This document shows, piece after piece, positions 1 through 11,174 of a stretch of 33,946 nt of DNA. Position numbers and translations under genes: made by a program. The notes below the pieces were generated by a model. It was not told where the DNA came from and did not search any database. It worked only from the letters and a program-made list of their open reading frames with translations. The stretch lies in the NCBI GenBank assembly GCA_001275005.1, contig JWZX01003302.1:1-33946 (forward strand), written 5' to 3'. The first letter of the stretch is position 1, and every line of letters starts with the position of its first letter. Source of the stretch: Chrysochromulina tobinii. Taxonomy: Eukaryota; Haptophyta; Prymnesiales; Chrysochromulinaceae.

Positions 1-737
1 TCATGAATATATCTATATATCATGTGTCGACGAGGGACATGATACATGAGATACAAGATGATGATACACATGATACACAATGATATAAAAAAGATATATG
101 ATGATATATAATGATATCTTGTATCGAAAACTCCCTTTTGCTTTTCTTGTATCGAAAATAACCCCAATCCCCGACGTCTCGTGATCCCCATCTTTTAGGA
201 AAAAGAGGGGATGTAGGGCCGTGTGTAGACGGCCACCCAGTCACCAGTGCGGCCAGCATCACAGCCAATCGGTATCGGACGGGAGGCGGTCCTGCGCACT
301 ACAAATACAATTGACATATACAATTAAAATCTCGGAGATTAAATCTGACATATACACCCAAAACCGACCCTAATCTAGACGCAACAACCCCATGCACCGA
401 ATTCCCCACAGTGCCACGTCAACCACCGTACACGCTCTGTATGCCTGGGTACCCCCCTCGCACGTGTACGCTGCCATTTGCCGGGGATTTGGCGTGTTTT
501 ACTTACTTACTCACAGAGTCACGTCATCCCATCACTCTTCACATACTCCCCGCCTACTCTTTGGGCTATTTTTGGGATCCATGGCGCCAGCTCTTTGTGA
601 AACGGCTCTGAGCAGGAGCTCTCTTAGAAGGCACCAATTCACAGGTATAATGAGCAGTGCCTGGTGCACATGTTGTCGACCTAGTCGCCCGACCGCCGCG
701 AGCGGGCGGCGGTCTGACCAACTTTGTACAATTTTGC
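1..737. other. Non-coding, AT-rich low-complexity left flank
   Basis: The first 130 bases are dominated by imperfect GATATA/GATGATAC-type repeats and are far more AT-rich than the rest of the window. From about 140 to 737 the sequence becomes mixed. Open frames here (for example 392-883 on +) have no recognisable family and biased shadow-like composition. I see no gene before the glycosyltransferase start at 738; the right part presumably holds its promoter and 5' UTR. Confidence 0.5.
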
Positions 738-2505
738 ATGCTCACCAAGGCCGCCGTGCTGCTACTCGCCGTCGCCGCTACTCTCTGCCTCTTCACCTTC
801 CACATCGCACGCCGAGCAGCAAAGCTCCACGACGAGATCACGCAGCTCCGTCACACGAATGCCGCCTTGCAAAAGCGTGCTGATGACGTGGAAGCGCTCA
901 TGCGGCGACTGAACCGCCTGGAAGCTCAGATGAATGAAGCTGAGATCAAAGATGCGGCGGCAGCACGAGCGCCGCTGTGTACACCTGCACATCCGAAACT
1001 CAGCACCATCACCACAAGCACCGCCAGACCCGCTGCCGCCACAAATAGCACCGCCGACGACATGAGCCGCCGCCACGCTGCTCAGCGTTCACTCGACGTG
1101 GGACTGGCGCTCAATCGTGGACAACTACCTGCGGCCGTGGCCGACAATCTCATACGAGCAGCTCGACAGCGCCGTGGCCGCCTGTAACGGCAGCGCCATG
1201 TACTGCCAGCGCTTCCAGGTGCACGACGGCAAGCTCTACATCACGGACTACGCGGCAATCTTTTTCGATCGGCACTATGCGCCTGCGCGCGTGCTGCCGC
1301 TGCTCGACACGCTGCGACGGCATCCACAGCTGCGCAATCTGGACATTGTAGTCGCGGGTAACGATGAGCCGCGCGTGCACAACGTGCCGGGCGACCCTCG
1401 ATTGTGGCGGCGCTCGTGCCAACGCTATTGCGGTGATGGCAGCTCGACCTCAGATGGCCGCGCCCCGCCGGCGCTCTTCTCATCGACGACGAACCGCGCC
1501 ACGCTCGACCTGCCCTGGCTCGACTTCGCGTGGTTCTTCCCGAAGCGGCCGCACAAGCTGCGCACGCCGCCCTGGAGCGTGCTGCACCCGCAGCTCCTCG
1601 CCGCGGGCCGCAGCGTCCCGTGGGCGACAAAGGTCGAGCTTGCAATGCACACAGGCAACGTGGGCTCGGCCCAGCGCAAGCTGCTCGCCGCCGTGGCCCA
1701 GGGCTCGCCGGACACGATGCTCGTCAACGAGCTCTTCATAGGCGATCACAATACCATCCGCAAGCGCTGCGTAGAGCTCGGGCTGCATCGGACTGGGGGC
1801 TACCAAAAGCATAGATGCTTCATGACGTTTGAGGACCAGTGCTCGTACAAGTACCTGCTCAACTCGGCGTCGATCGGGTACGCCAATAAGTTCAAGAGCC
1901 TGCTGCTCTGCGGCTCGGTGGTGCTCTACGTGCGCGATGGGATGCGTCATCAAGAGTTCTACGAGCACGGTCTGCTCGCCGGTGTGCACTACGTCGCCGT
2001 CGATCGTGCCTCGGATGTGCCCGCGATGGTGCGCTGGCTGCAGAAGAATGACGAGTACGCACGCGCGGTGGCGCACGCGGGGCGTGCGCGCATGGCCTCA
2101 CTCGACGCACGGGGCCTCTCCGATTTCATGCTCGAGCTCCTCTCGCAGTACTCGAAAAGGCTCATGTTTCCTGTGCGCCCACAGCCGGGCGCAGTTCACA
2201 TTGAGTGCGAAGATGACCTGTGGCGTCACTATGCGCTCTCGCGGCCGTGGCTCGAAGGCTACCTCACGCGTGACAACACAACGTGCGTGCACCCGCCCGA
2301 TCCCGGCACCAAGCTGGGCCCACCTGGCTGGGGTGGCGCGTACAGAGGCTCGAAGCCGCGCTGCTATGCGTCGCACGACCAGAGCCCCGGGGCGCAGCCG
2401 CATGCGTGCGACTTTGCCGAGCCGTTCAGCACGGCTGAGAGTTGGGAGCCCGACGGCATGTGGCCGCGGGCGCATCCCAAGTCCGATAGATGGGACTCGA
2501 TGTGA
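738..2505 (+). CDS. Glycosyltransferase family 90 (CAP10-like), type II membrane protein, one intron
   Basis: Predicted Golgi/ER glycosyltransferase related to CAP10 and protein O-glucosyl/xylosyltransferases. The ATG at 738 gives a short cytoplasmic tail, one hydrophobic anchor (about residues 5-22) and a coiled-coil-like stem, a classic type II layout. The catalytic region lies in a second frame. It contains a WDWRSI segment, FEDQCSYKYLLN, YANKFKSLLLCGSVVLYV and HYVAVD, which match the conserved GT90 core (acidic-Gln, YKYLL, RFK-type, GS-V-L and HY motifs). Frames join cleanly if 977-1085 is a GT-AG intron (donor GTGTAC, acceptor CTCAG, 109 nt), giving about 552 aa. A one-base indel near 1066-1100 is the alternative. 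About 100 residues after the domain form an extra Cys-, Pro- and Trp-containing tail. The acceptor sugar and substrate cannot be deduced. Family call strong; exon model inferred. Confidence 0.82.
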
Positions 2506-3017
2506 TCTCCGCTCCAACATACGCGCGAATCTCGAACCGTCGGCGCGCGTTGGCCACTCGGCTTGGAGTTTGAATAGTGAATTGTCACACTGAGTGAATG
2601 CCGATGACCTAGCACGGTACAAAAGTCACAAAATTCATATTAAACCGGAGCGCTGACGCAGCTGATGTCGGTACCCCAACATGAACCCCGGTCTGAGGGG
2701 TGTCCTAAAAGTTTCGCAGCTCGGTCCATATTAGGAGATCCGTTGAAACGCGACGCTCCCCGCCGGGCCCGGCCTCAACACTTGTGCGAGTAGCAAGATC
2801 TGGAATGTATCAGACGCACGTGGCCACGTCGATCGCTGCGCTGCTCTGCCCGTGGGCTCTGCAGTGTCTAGGAGGTGCTGCACACGGCCGCCCCACACGC
2901 TCATCCTCCCTTCGTGCTTGTTGACATTCAGCCGCTTCCCGCCACATGCATCGCCGCGTCAGTGTATGCACTGTAAAGACCGTCCCATAGCCTGCTGCTG
3001 CCTGCTGCCTGCCAGTA
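2506..3017. other. Intergenic between convergent genes
   Basis: This spacer holds the 3' flanks of the GT90 gene (+) and the TauE-like gene (-). I see no credible coding or RNA gene. A GGTTCGAGATT string on the minus strand near 2530 resembles a tRNA T-loop but has no pairing arms. Confidence 0.5.
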
Positions 3018-4633
3018 CTAGTACGCCTCTTTCGTCAAGAAGTCATACGCTCCATCCCACTTGAACGCGCTCCATCCCACTTGGCCGCGGGGCCCCATCT
3101 CGCTCCAGTGCGTGTCGCTCCATGCTTCATGAGAGACGCGAAAGGAGGCGCGCAGGGCATACAGGCCCACTGCCGCCTTTGAGGCGACGCTACCCGAAGG
3201 GCCGCGGCGTGAGCTGAGTGTATGGAGCGCGAGGAGCCACGTCAGCACGATCCCAACGTAGCAGAGGGCGCACGCACTGGGCGACGCTCCCGCCACCTTG
3301 AGCAGTACGCGCGCGTTCGTGAGGCAGATGAAGCCGCCGATGGACACGCCGAGTGTCTCGGGCTCGAGGGAGCTCACAAGCAGAGGCGCGATCGGAGCGG
3401 CGAGCATCCCGCCGACGAGTAGGGCGAGCACGAGGTCGACACGTGCGCCCATCGTCTCGAAGTGTGTGCCGAGCTGATGGACGAAACCGGCGACGGCGGC
3501 GACGGTGACGAGGAACTCGACCGCCGAGACGGTGCCGACGACCTTGGCAGGCGTCAGGTGGCCATCGGTGAGCAGGCCGGTCGTGGCGACGGGACCCCAG
3601 CCGCCACCGCCCGTGGCGTCGGACGAAGCCGCCCCATGCGCCGAGAGGCACGAGGAGTTCCCAACTAGGAGAGGATGGGGTCTCATTTGATCGCTGGGCC
3701 GAGGCTGTCTTGGCTCGTAGACAGAAGCGGCCGAGCACGTACGCACCGAGGCCGAAGAGCAAACCCGCGGAAATGGGCACAGTAGAGCGTGGCGACATTG
3801 TTGCCAGGAAGGTGGCTCCGGCAAAAGCTCCGGCCATTCCGGCGGGAGCCATGCGGAACACAGTTGTCTGGTCGACGTTCCCGTATGAGTAGTGCGAGAG
3901 GCCGGAGAGGGCCGTCGTCCCGAGCTGCGCCAGGTGCACGGACGTGCTGGCCGCGAGAGGAGACAGGCCGGCGAGGCTCACCATGACTGTGGTCGAGGTG
4001 ATGCCGAATCCCATACCGAGAGCTCCGTCGACGAGTTGTGCAATGAAACCGGCACACATCGAGGCCACGAAGATGCCATCTACCGAAATCGAGACCGACT
4101 CGAAAAGTTGGATACCGAAATCGGAGAGGCTATCGAGCACCTGTGCGGCGCAGATCGTGGAGATCACGGTGATCGCAAGGGCCCGGACAACTTGCCTGGA
4201 ACTTGTGCGCGGAAAGGCCGACGGAAGGTGCAGGACTTCGATGCTGGGCTCGTGGATCGCGAAGACCGTGGACGGAGAAGATGCTGATAATGGTATCGCC
4301 CAGGATTCTTCGTGGTGCTGTCCAATCTTCGTGTTCTTCGGCTTGAGCCAGTCCGCTTGCTGACTGCCCAATCGGAGCGAGGCGCGCGCATGGCGTACAA
4401 ACGTGAGTCGTGCTGGAAGGACTCGAGCTGATGAATGTTCTTAGGCGAGGTACGGCCAAGGTGGTGTGTGCCCCTAGGGCACAGCACGCGTTAGGGCTCT
4501 GCACTCACCTCGATACTTCCAGGATAGACCCGTCCGACATCGCGAGCAGCCCGAAGTTCCGTCCCGTCCTCTTACTCGGCGAAATTTGACGAATTTTGTG
4601 ATCGTGCATTGACGACGCAGGATTGTCCCTCAT
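3018..4633 (-). CDS. TauE/SafE-family membrane transporter, one intron and one frame break
   Basis: Polytopic protein of the TauE/SafE (sulfite/sulfonate exporter-like, former DUF81) family. The N-terminal half carries LVDGALGMGFGITST, the SVHLAQLGTTALSGLSH segment and YGNVD, typical of the first repeat. The C-terminal half carries GGGGWGPVATTGLLTDGH and VGTVSAVEFLV, typical of the second. The halves lie in different frames: skipping one base near 3621 joins them. It is either a sequence indel or a disabling mutation. No in-frame ATG precedes the long exon. A strong donor (GAG/GTGAGT, intron from 4508) and an acceptor ending at 4364 connect it, in frame, to an upstream exon with ATG at 4633, for about 489 aa. 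Substrate unknown; sulfite, sulfonates or other organic anions are family possibilities. Near the C-terminus a 16-bp segment is duplicated (3048-3083). Confidence 0.78.
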
Positions 4634-4950
4634 AGCCCATTTCCGGAACCTCGATGAGATTGAGTTTGGTTGAGTTTGGTGGCCGCCCACCACATCAGCA
4701 TTTGACTGACCGGACGGCACGAAAGTAACGCCCACAGTGAAGTGCACGCGGGCAGTACGTACACACGCCGCAGCCCACGGCGGGGAATGTATCAAAGCCC
4801 ATGGGAAAGCCCCACTTGGTACGACCACTCACCGAGACACAGACATCAAGGGACAAAGGCATGCTGATTGTGCATGGACAAGGCACACAACAAAAATCTC
4901 CATCGGATGGGAAGAAACTACAACATGCCCCCCCCGGGACTCACTCCCGC
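4634..4950. other. Intergenic, both neighbours on minus strand
   Basis: It lies between the 5' end of the TauE-like gene and the 3' end of the SLOG/2TM gene. A 10-bp unit (TTGAGTTTGG) is duplicated in tandem around 4662-4681. Nothing else is recognised. Confidence 0.45.
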
Positions 4951-7900
4951 TCATTCCTTCTTGGGCTCCTCTTCCTCTTTGGATTCCATCTGCTTGGCGA
5001 TCGCGAGTTCGACCAGAGAGCCCGAGAGGATGTCCTCAGTCGTCATCACGAGCTTGTCTTTTCGGTCGGGCCGCCGCTTCTCGATCACTCGAGAGCGACT
5101 GCCACCAGAGCACGAGCCGCTCGAGCTTGCCAACGGCCGAATTGGTCAGTTTGAGTGACATATTCATCTGCTTGTACGACTCCCATCCGGCGAGCGCCGA
5201 CGCGAACTGGACGACGAGAGGCACGGGAACGTTGATGCCGAGCGCGCCGAGTAGCGTGGAGCCCGCGGCGAGTCCAATTGAGAGCATCTTGAAGGCCGAC
5301 TTTTGTTTAGCCTGCTCGGGCGAGAGCCTCGACATCGCGATCAGCTTCGGCAACATGCGGAATTTCACGTAGTCCTCCGCCCGCATCGGGCTGAGGCCCG
5401 AGTCATCATCGGGTTCCTTCTTCGGGGCGTCCTCTTCGGGCTCGGCAGGGGCAGCGCCCGTCTCGATCGCGCCTGCTTGGTCGTCGGGCGTGGCCGTCGG
5501 CATGACCTTGTTGACCCCCGCCTTGGCCAGGAACGGCGCGTACTTGGCCAGGAACGGCGCGTACTTGACGAGTAGCTGGAAGCCGAATTTCGACTCGTGC
5601 CCCGACGGGTTCGACTTGGTAGCCTTGCTGCTCAGTGCCTTCAGGTCGGCGACGCCGTCGCCGTCTGCGTCTTCACCGAGCTCACCAGGCATGTACTTGG
5701 CGACCATGTCCTGCGCCGCTTGGAACTCTTCGCGGATAGCAACGCGGTGGTCATGGCCGCTGATCCGGCGGGGCATCGAGTGGTCCGACACCGAGGAGCT
5801 CAATACGCCGTCCCAAATGCCCGTGATCGTCGTGCCGAATTTTTCGCGAGTCGAGATCGGAGCGTCGGCCTTGCCGTCGCCGTCGTCGTCGTTCTTGACG
5901 GCCGGGGCCTTCCCATACGGCCCGGTGCGCGTGCGGAACATATAGATTTGGGACTCGATCCGTGCGGCGCCGCTCTTGAGCACGATACACTGCGAGTCCG
6001 GATCAAGGTACGACTGGACAGTGAGGATGACGGTCACGAGCGCGGGCACGATAATGGAGAGGTACTTGGTGAGCTGGCACAGGCCCGAGTCCGGCATAGC
6101 GTCGCAGCTCGCGTCCGGCAAAGCGGGCACGCCCGCGATTTCGCCCTCACCTCCGCCCGCTGGGATCTGCAGCTGCTCGTCTGCCATTTGGCGTGCCAGC
6201 TCTTCTCCCAAAAAGGGAAAGAACCATTCGATCGAGGTCCGCAGCTGTGAGATAGCGCCGGTCCCAAAAGAAAGGACGAGCACGCAGAGCTGCAGGTTCT
6301 GGGCGAGCTTCGCTTGCTTCTGGGCAGCGAAGTTGAGAGCACCGTGCATCTCCCACGCGAGATGCAGGCGCTTCTTGTCGGCGGCATCGCCATTGAGCTC
6401 ATCCTTGTTGCCCGAGTCCCCCGCGCTCATCGTGCGCGAGATCATGTCCTGCAGCGCCTCGCCGCGCATGGAGAAGGGGTCGACGAGGAGCCGAGTCTCA
6501 GCCCTTGCACTGCTCGGGAAGTTGGCGAAGATCGCATTGACCTGCGCGATGAGCGCGGGCTGCTGCCTGCCGCCGTACACGTTGCCAACAGGCCCCGTGA
6601 ACTTGATCTTCGGCAATCCGAGCTGCGCTGGCCGATCGACGACATACATGGGGTCGAGAGAAAGGAAGGGATCGAACGGCAAGTTCTCGTTCATCAGGTC
6701 CTCGAGACTCTTTTTCCCCTTGTCCTTGACCCCGCTCTTGATCGCGTCGGCCTCGATCTTCTTGTGCAAGTTCTCGATCGCCGTCACCTGCTGGAGCATG
6801 ACGGCCGTTAGGTCGGCGCATCCGCCGGTGTGCTGAAAGACGAAGAGGGGTCTCTCCAGATTGAGGGCGCTATGCACGCGCCGCGCCGCGGAGACGTACG
6901 AGCCGTTGATGATGAACTCACCGCCCGAGATGGTCTTGTAAATCAACTCCTCGACGACCCTACGACCGGCCAACGTCTCGCACACAAAGTAGTGCGTCGG
7001 CGCCGTCGACGGGGTGGTACTTGTACGCCTCAGATCCCCCGAACTCCTCCTCGACGCCCATCGCAGCGCAGCGCGCCGCGAGCTCGCTCACCGAGTACAG
7101 GAGGCGATCGTTGCCGTTCCACTCGTCATCAAGCTCGATCAGCCCCTCAGCACCCTCCTTCTTGAAGACCACGCTGACACCGAGTTCCTTGTCCATGTCC
7201 TCATTCCCTTCGGTGTCCGCGAACGCTTTCATCACGCCCTCGCACCAGCCGATGGGTTGGTCGGCGTCCTGGTCGCCCACCAACCCGTGCGCAATCGAGA
7301 GGATCGTGTTTTCCTTGGTGCAGCCCAAAGCCAAGTACTGGCCGATGGCGTCACTCGCGGACGCATCCACGCAAAAATACGCGCCAGCCTCGAGGGACGA
7401 TTTGGCCGTGCCAGTGAGCACGCGCGTGAGCTTCTGCCGCATCACGTGGCGCCAGTGCGCCATCCGAATCTCTCTGGTCTTCTCCTCCGGCGGAGCCGTC
7501 GCTAATCCGGGGTTAGCGGCCGCCGCCGCGGCCGCAGCCGCGGCCGCCATAGCGCTACCGCCCATGTCAAAGTTGAAGGCTCCCGGCTGCCGAATTTGCC
7601 ACGTCTGCGTCGCGTCGCCACTCGTCAAGTAGAAGATTTGCTGTGGCATGTCGATTTGCATGTACTCGAAGATCTTGGCTGCGCTCATTTTGTCGCGAGT
7701 AGGGCCGAGGATAAGCCCGTCCGGGAGGTAGACGTACTTCATTATCTTCTTGCATGACGACATCTTGCAATGTCCGATGATGGGTTTATTTTCCATTTCG
7801 GTTTTCGGCTCTGGTTTGATCTTTTTCGTGGAATACGGCCTGAAGTAGTCCAACGCTTCCTCAGCAACAGCCAGCATGGCTGGCGGCGCTCCAATGGCGG

Positions 7901-8333
7901 GCAGCGCCGAGGCTGTCGCGGCTCGCAGTGTCGCCCCGAGCCCGAGAGCGCCCGCCACTGCAAGGGGTGCCAGCCCGACAGGACCCACACCCGCGATGGG
8001 GGCGAGGGGGGGCAGCGCCTTCTGTGGGTGAACCAAGCCCTCTTTGGGGTCACCGCCTGCGGTCTGCGCGGCCGACGCGTCGTCCGCGAGATCCGGCGCG
8101 TTCTCCGGTGCCGCTGGCTCCGGCGCGCTCTCCGGTGCCGCACCTGGCTCCTGTTGCTCTCCCTCCACTGGGGCGGCCGGGAGCAATCCTGGAGGGGGTA
8201 GGTCATCCTCGTACGCTGTCACGTCGAGCGCGTCATTCTCAAAGTACCACTCGCCGGCGTCGTCCTGGCCCGCGATCGCCCAGCCAGCCGCCACCAGCTC
8301 GGGATGGAGCACGGGCGGGACGGGCGCAGCCAT
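4951..8333 (-). CDS. Large SLOG-like (TRPM-type LSDAT) plus 2TM SLATT/DUF4231-like membrane protein
   Basis: Predicted protein of about 1126 aa in three collinear frames. ATG at 8333 opens with a WW-like GW...GEWYFEN segment, then Pro/Ala-rich sequence and a poly-Ala run. A SLOG-like region follows, ending in SGGEFIINGSYVSAARRV and RPLFVFQHTGGCADL, which resembles the TRPM-type LSDAT nucleotide-sensor fold. Next are two transmembrane helices (LQLCVLVLSFGTGAI and LSIIVPALVTVILTV) followed by ARIESQIYMFRTRTGPYG, the hallmark following the 2TM unit of SLATT/DUF4231 proteins. A second hydrophobic pair (near ALGINVPVPLVVQFASALAG) leads to LVLWWQSLS. The C-terminus (VIEKRRPDRKDKLVMTTEDI) lies in the third frame. 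Frame joins are near 6998 (one base, or a 61/67-nt GT-AG intron ending just before 6960) and 5092 (one base). Likely membrane-bound sensor/pore; ligand unknown. The 2TM call is firmer than the SLOG call. Confidence 0.68.
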
Positions 8334-8543
8334 ATTCGAACACGACGCCAACACTGCTCCAGAAACAAACAACGGGTGCAGATTCAACGGGTGCCTACCA
8401 CAGAACGGCTGCAAGCATGCAATTTCATGCAAGCCTCGCCATTTTCGAAATCATGCTTTCCAACGTCCCCCAAACGTGCTACGCGACCGTACTTTGTGTC
8501 CGCGTCCGGTATAAGTGTGTGTACGTGAAAGAAAAACAGCCGC

Positions 8544-9356
8544 ATGCGACGAGCCTTCGTCACTTCCCTCCGCAGCCAGCGCGCGGGCATCAGCTTGGCC
8601 GCGCTGCCGCTCGCGTCCTGCAGCCACCGCCAACTCGCACGCTCCGCGCCGCTCGCCGCCGTCTTCGTGCCTGCTCGCAGTCTGTGTGCGAGCGTTGTGT
8701 CGGCCAGAGGTGGTGGCACGATCGAAGCGGCGCCGCTCGTCGGCGCGGTGAGCGACGAACCGGCTGTGCGGGGTGCGAGCCCCAACGCCTTTCTGACATG
8801 GGAGAGCCCCGAGTACGCACGCTTCGTCAACATCATCATGATGTCAGGCAAGAAGGAGGTTGCGCGGAAGCTGCTCTGGAGGGCGTTCGTGCGGCTGCGC
8901 GACGGCGGCCATGATCCGCAGGATGTTTTCTACGGCGCGCTCGAGAACGTGCGCCCCATGATGGAGATGCGCACGTTCAAGTCGGGCCCGGTGCCCTTCC
9001 CGCTCAACCCGCGCCGCGCCGAGGGACAGGCGATGAAGTGGATCCGCGACGCCGCACGCAAGCGCACCGGCCAGTCGCTTGACGTGGGCCTCGCCGCCGA
9101 GCTGCTTGCGGCGCACCAGTACAAGGGCTCCGCCATCCAGAAACAGGAGGACGTGCACAAGGCCGCCGTAGCCAACCAGGCGGCCGCGCACTTCCGCTGG
9201 CGCGCGGGTAACTCGAAAACTCCTGGCTCCATCGACCTCGACCGCAAGGAGTACCGGCCACGCGGACGGCGCGCGAACAAGCGGCTGCAGGGCGTCATGA
9301 GCGAGCAGCCACCCCCACGGCCCTCGGCGCCCAACCGCGGTGAACAGGCGATCTGA
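8544..9356 (+). CDS. Mitochondrial small-subunit ribosomal protein uS7m
   Basis: Nuclear-encoded mitochondrial homologue of bacterial S7, which binds the 3' domain of small-subunit rRNA. The ATG at 8544 starts an Arg/Ser/Ala-rich, acid-poor leader of about 60-80 residues, typical of a mitochondrial presequence. The S7 core follows: FVNIIMMSGKKEVARKLLW, ALENVRPMMEMR, and the late helix ending in ANQAAAHFRW, which matches the AN-A-HFRW signature near the S7 C-terminus. A basic tail of about 60 residues follows. Total 270 aa, longer than bacterial S7 (about 155) because of leader and tail. It starts 210 bp from the divergently oriented SLOG/2TM gene, so the two may share a promoter region. Single exon. 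Confidence 0.88.
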   Translation: MRRAFVTSLRSQRAGISLAALPLASCSHRQLARSAPLAAVFVPARSLCASVVSARGGGTIEAAPLVGAVSDEPAVRGASPNAFLTWESPEYARFVNIIMMSGKKEVARKLLWRAFVRLRDGGHDPQDVFYGALENVRPMMEMRTFKSGPVPFPLNPRRAEGQAMKWIRDAARKRTGQSLDVGLAAELLAAHQYKGSAIQKQEDVHKAAVANQAAAHFRWRAGNSKTPGSIDLDRKEYRPRGRRANKRLQGVMSEQPPPRPSAPNRGEQAI

Positions 9357-9677
9357 TATGCGCGGGGCCGCACACGGCACACGCACAGGCCGGAGAACAG
9401 AAGGAGAACAGACGCGATCTTGAGATGCGGTATCTGCGGTAAATACAACGGGGACTGTCTCGATTTGTTCCGTATGATTGGACGTCGGACGATGGAGACA
9501 CTCTGATAGGTTAATTGCACGCCCACGCGCGGCCGCGAAGGGGCGTCAAAAGCTACCCTTGCCTTTCCCCCGTTCGGGGCCGCGGTACAAAGTCAACAAA
9601 AGTCGATTTCACCGCAAAGCGCAAGCAAGCCCGACGGGAAGCGAACCAGCCGAGTCACACCGTGTTGTGCCTGACAA
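9357..9677. other. Intergenic spacer
   Basis: 3' flank of uS7m and 5' flank of the transporter. An open frame runs through from 9515, but its translation is basic, lacks family features and would place the transporter's intron in coding sequence, so I treat this as non-coding. Confidence 0.5.
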
Positions 9678-10855
9678 ATGGTGAGCGCGATGGCCTACGC
9701 GGTGGGCAACGTGGCCTCTTCCGTGGCACTCGTGCTCGTGAACAAGCAGGTGCGCACTCGCGGATCGCAACCCAGCCATCAGCGGCACGTGCGGTTCGCT
9801 GGCATAGAGTAACGTTGCCTTCTGCTCTCTTCTGCGCGCACCTCCTCCGCATGCGCCAGGTCTTCAACGGCGGCTTCCACTTCCCGATGTCGCTCTCTTT
9901 CTTCCACTTCGTCTTCACGTGGCTGTGGTACCAGATGTTGTATGCGGCCGGAGTGTATTCCAACCCTGAGCCAGGCATGAGCCAAGTGGAGAAGTTCAAG
10001 GTAGCCCTCTTCGGCTTCGCCTCGATCGGCTTCATGAATTTGTCGCTCAACTACAATTCGGTCGGCTTCTACCAGGTCACCAAGCTGACCATCGTGCCGG
10101 TCACGCTCGTCATCAACTCGGTCGCCTACGCCGTGTACACCACGACGAAGGTCAAGCTCTCACTCGCCATCCTGCTCGCGGGCGTCGCCATCGCGACGGT
10201 GACTGATGTCGAGCTGCGGCCTACGGGCCTCATTTTTGGCGTGCTGGCCGTGCTTTCGACCGCCGTCTTCCAGATCTGGCAGGGCACCAAGCAGAAGGAG
10301 TTTGGCATCAGCGCCACGCAGCTGCAGGCGGGCATTGCGCCGTGGCAATCGATCCAGGCAGCTGCCGTGTCGATCGCGACTGAGTGCTACTGCTACGAGC
10401 CGTCGCCTTCGGGCGCCCCGTGCGACACGGCTGTGCGCTTCTTCGAGCTCGCGTTCGCCGGCGACCATGTCAAGCAGCACACTCTCTGGATTGTGCTCGG
10501 CACGTGCATCCTTGCACTCGCGGTGAACCTGTGTTCCTTTGGTCTCATCGGGCGTACGAGCCCGATCACCTTTCAGGTGGTGGGACACGCAAAGACGTGC
10601 CTCGTCCTCACCGGCGGTTACGTTTTCTTCTCAAGTGGCGCCGGCGACACGCAGCAGATCATCAACAACATCGCGGGCGTGTCCGTCGCTATGATCGGGG
10701 TCCTCCTGTACGGGCACATTCAGCAAGCCTCGAGCGGAGGCTACTCGGACTGCCTCGATGCCGTGTGCCCTGGCTGCATCCTGTACGTCATCGAGCCCAA
10801 ATACGCCTCAGAGGAGAGCGCTGAAGAGTTGAAGGGCCTCAAGGGGCCCGCCTAG
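9678..10855 (+). CDS. Nucleotide-sugar/triose-phosphate translocator family (SLC35E3-like), one intron
   Basis: Multispanning Golgi/ER-type transporter of the TPT/DUF250 superfamily. Exon 1 (ATG 9678, or in-frame ATG 9690) encodes VGNVASSVALVLVNKQ, the usual first helix ending in VNK. The intron 9750-9859 (donor GTGCGC, acceptor CCAG, 110 nt, phase 0) joins exactly to VFNGGFHFPMSLSFFHF, the expected second segment. Further signatures are NLSLNYNSVGFYQVTKL, GVAIATVTDVELRPTG and an AP-WQ-like segment. These match SLC35E3 and the plant KVAG/KT-type nucleotide-sugar transporters better than plastid triose-phosphate exchangers. Length about 355 aa with roughly ten hydrophobic helices and no plastid leader. 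Substrate not determinable; UDP-sugars are the family precedent. The C-terminus is short, acidic and Lys-containing. Confidence 0.86.
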
Positions 10856-11174
10856 GGAGTCTAGGCGGGGCAACGGCCTTCCATTCGGCTTGCCTCGCCT
10901 ACCTTGCCTAGCTAGAGAGAATCTCTTTAGAGAGGCCCTCTCTCGCCTTGGAGATGACCACTCTAGAGCCTACGAGTACACCGACAGTTGTACAAGTTTC
11001 CAATCGCGCTTTTATCGCGATCCGCTGTAAATGTGCATGCATATTCTCCTCATTCGCCGGGGTGCGGGTCGTGTGTGCGGGTCCGCGGGTCTCGCTCATA
11101 CCTGACACAAACTAGTGGATCAACGTTTCGTTCAAACTTCGAAACTTGCAGGAACATTTTTGGGCCGTGGGAAC
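10856..11174. other. Intergenic with a small hairpin
   Basis: About 75 bases after the transporter stop there is a 7-bp perfect inverted repeat with a one-base loop (AGAGAGG/CCTCTCT, 10929-10943), inside an AGAGAG/TCTCT-rich stretch. It probably lies in the 3' UTR. No gene is recognised. The proline-rich ORF is open upstream of its first ATG, so a 5' exon is possible. Confidence 0.4.

Noticed and set aside
392-883. 163-codon plus-strand open frame before the GT90 gene
   Set aside because: It overlaps the GT90 membrane anchor in another frame and has no family resemblance.
1480-2076. 198-codon minus-strand open frame
   Set aside because: Shadow of the GT90 catalytic domain.
2520-2560. Possible tRNA T-loop (GGTTCGAGATT) on the minus strand
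   Set aside because: The flanking bases do not form a T-arm, and no acceptor or anticodon arm can be folded around it.
9515-9859. Continuous ORF upstream of the transporter as coding sequence
   Set aside because: The first transporter helix is in another frame (9678-9749) and splices in phase to 9860; the read-through frame has no transporter features.
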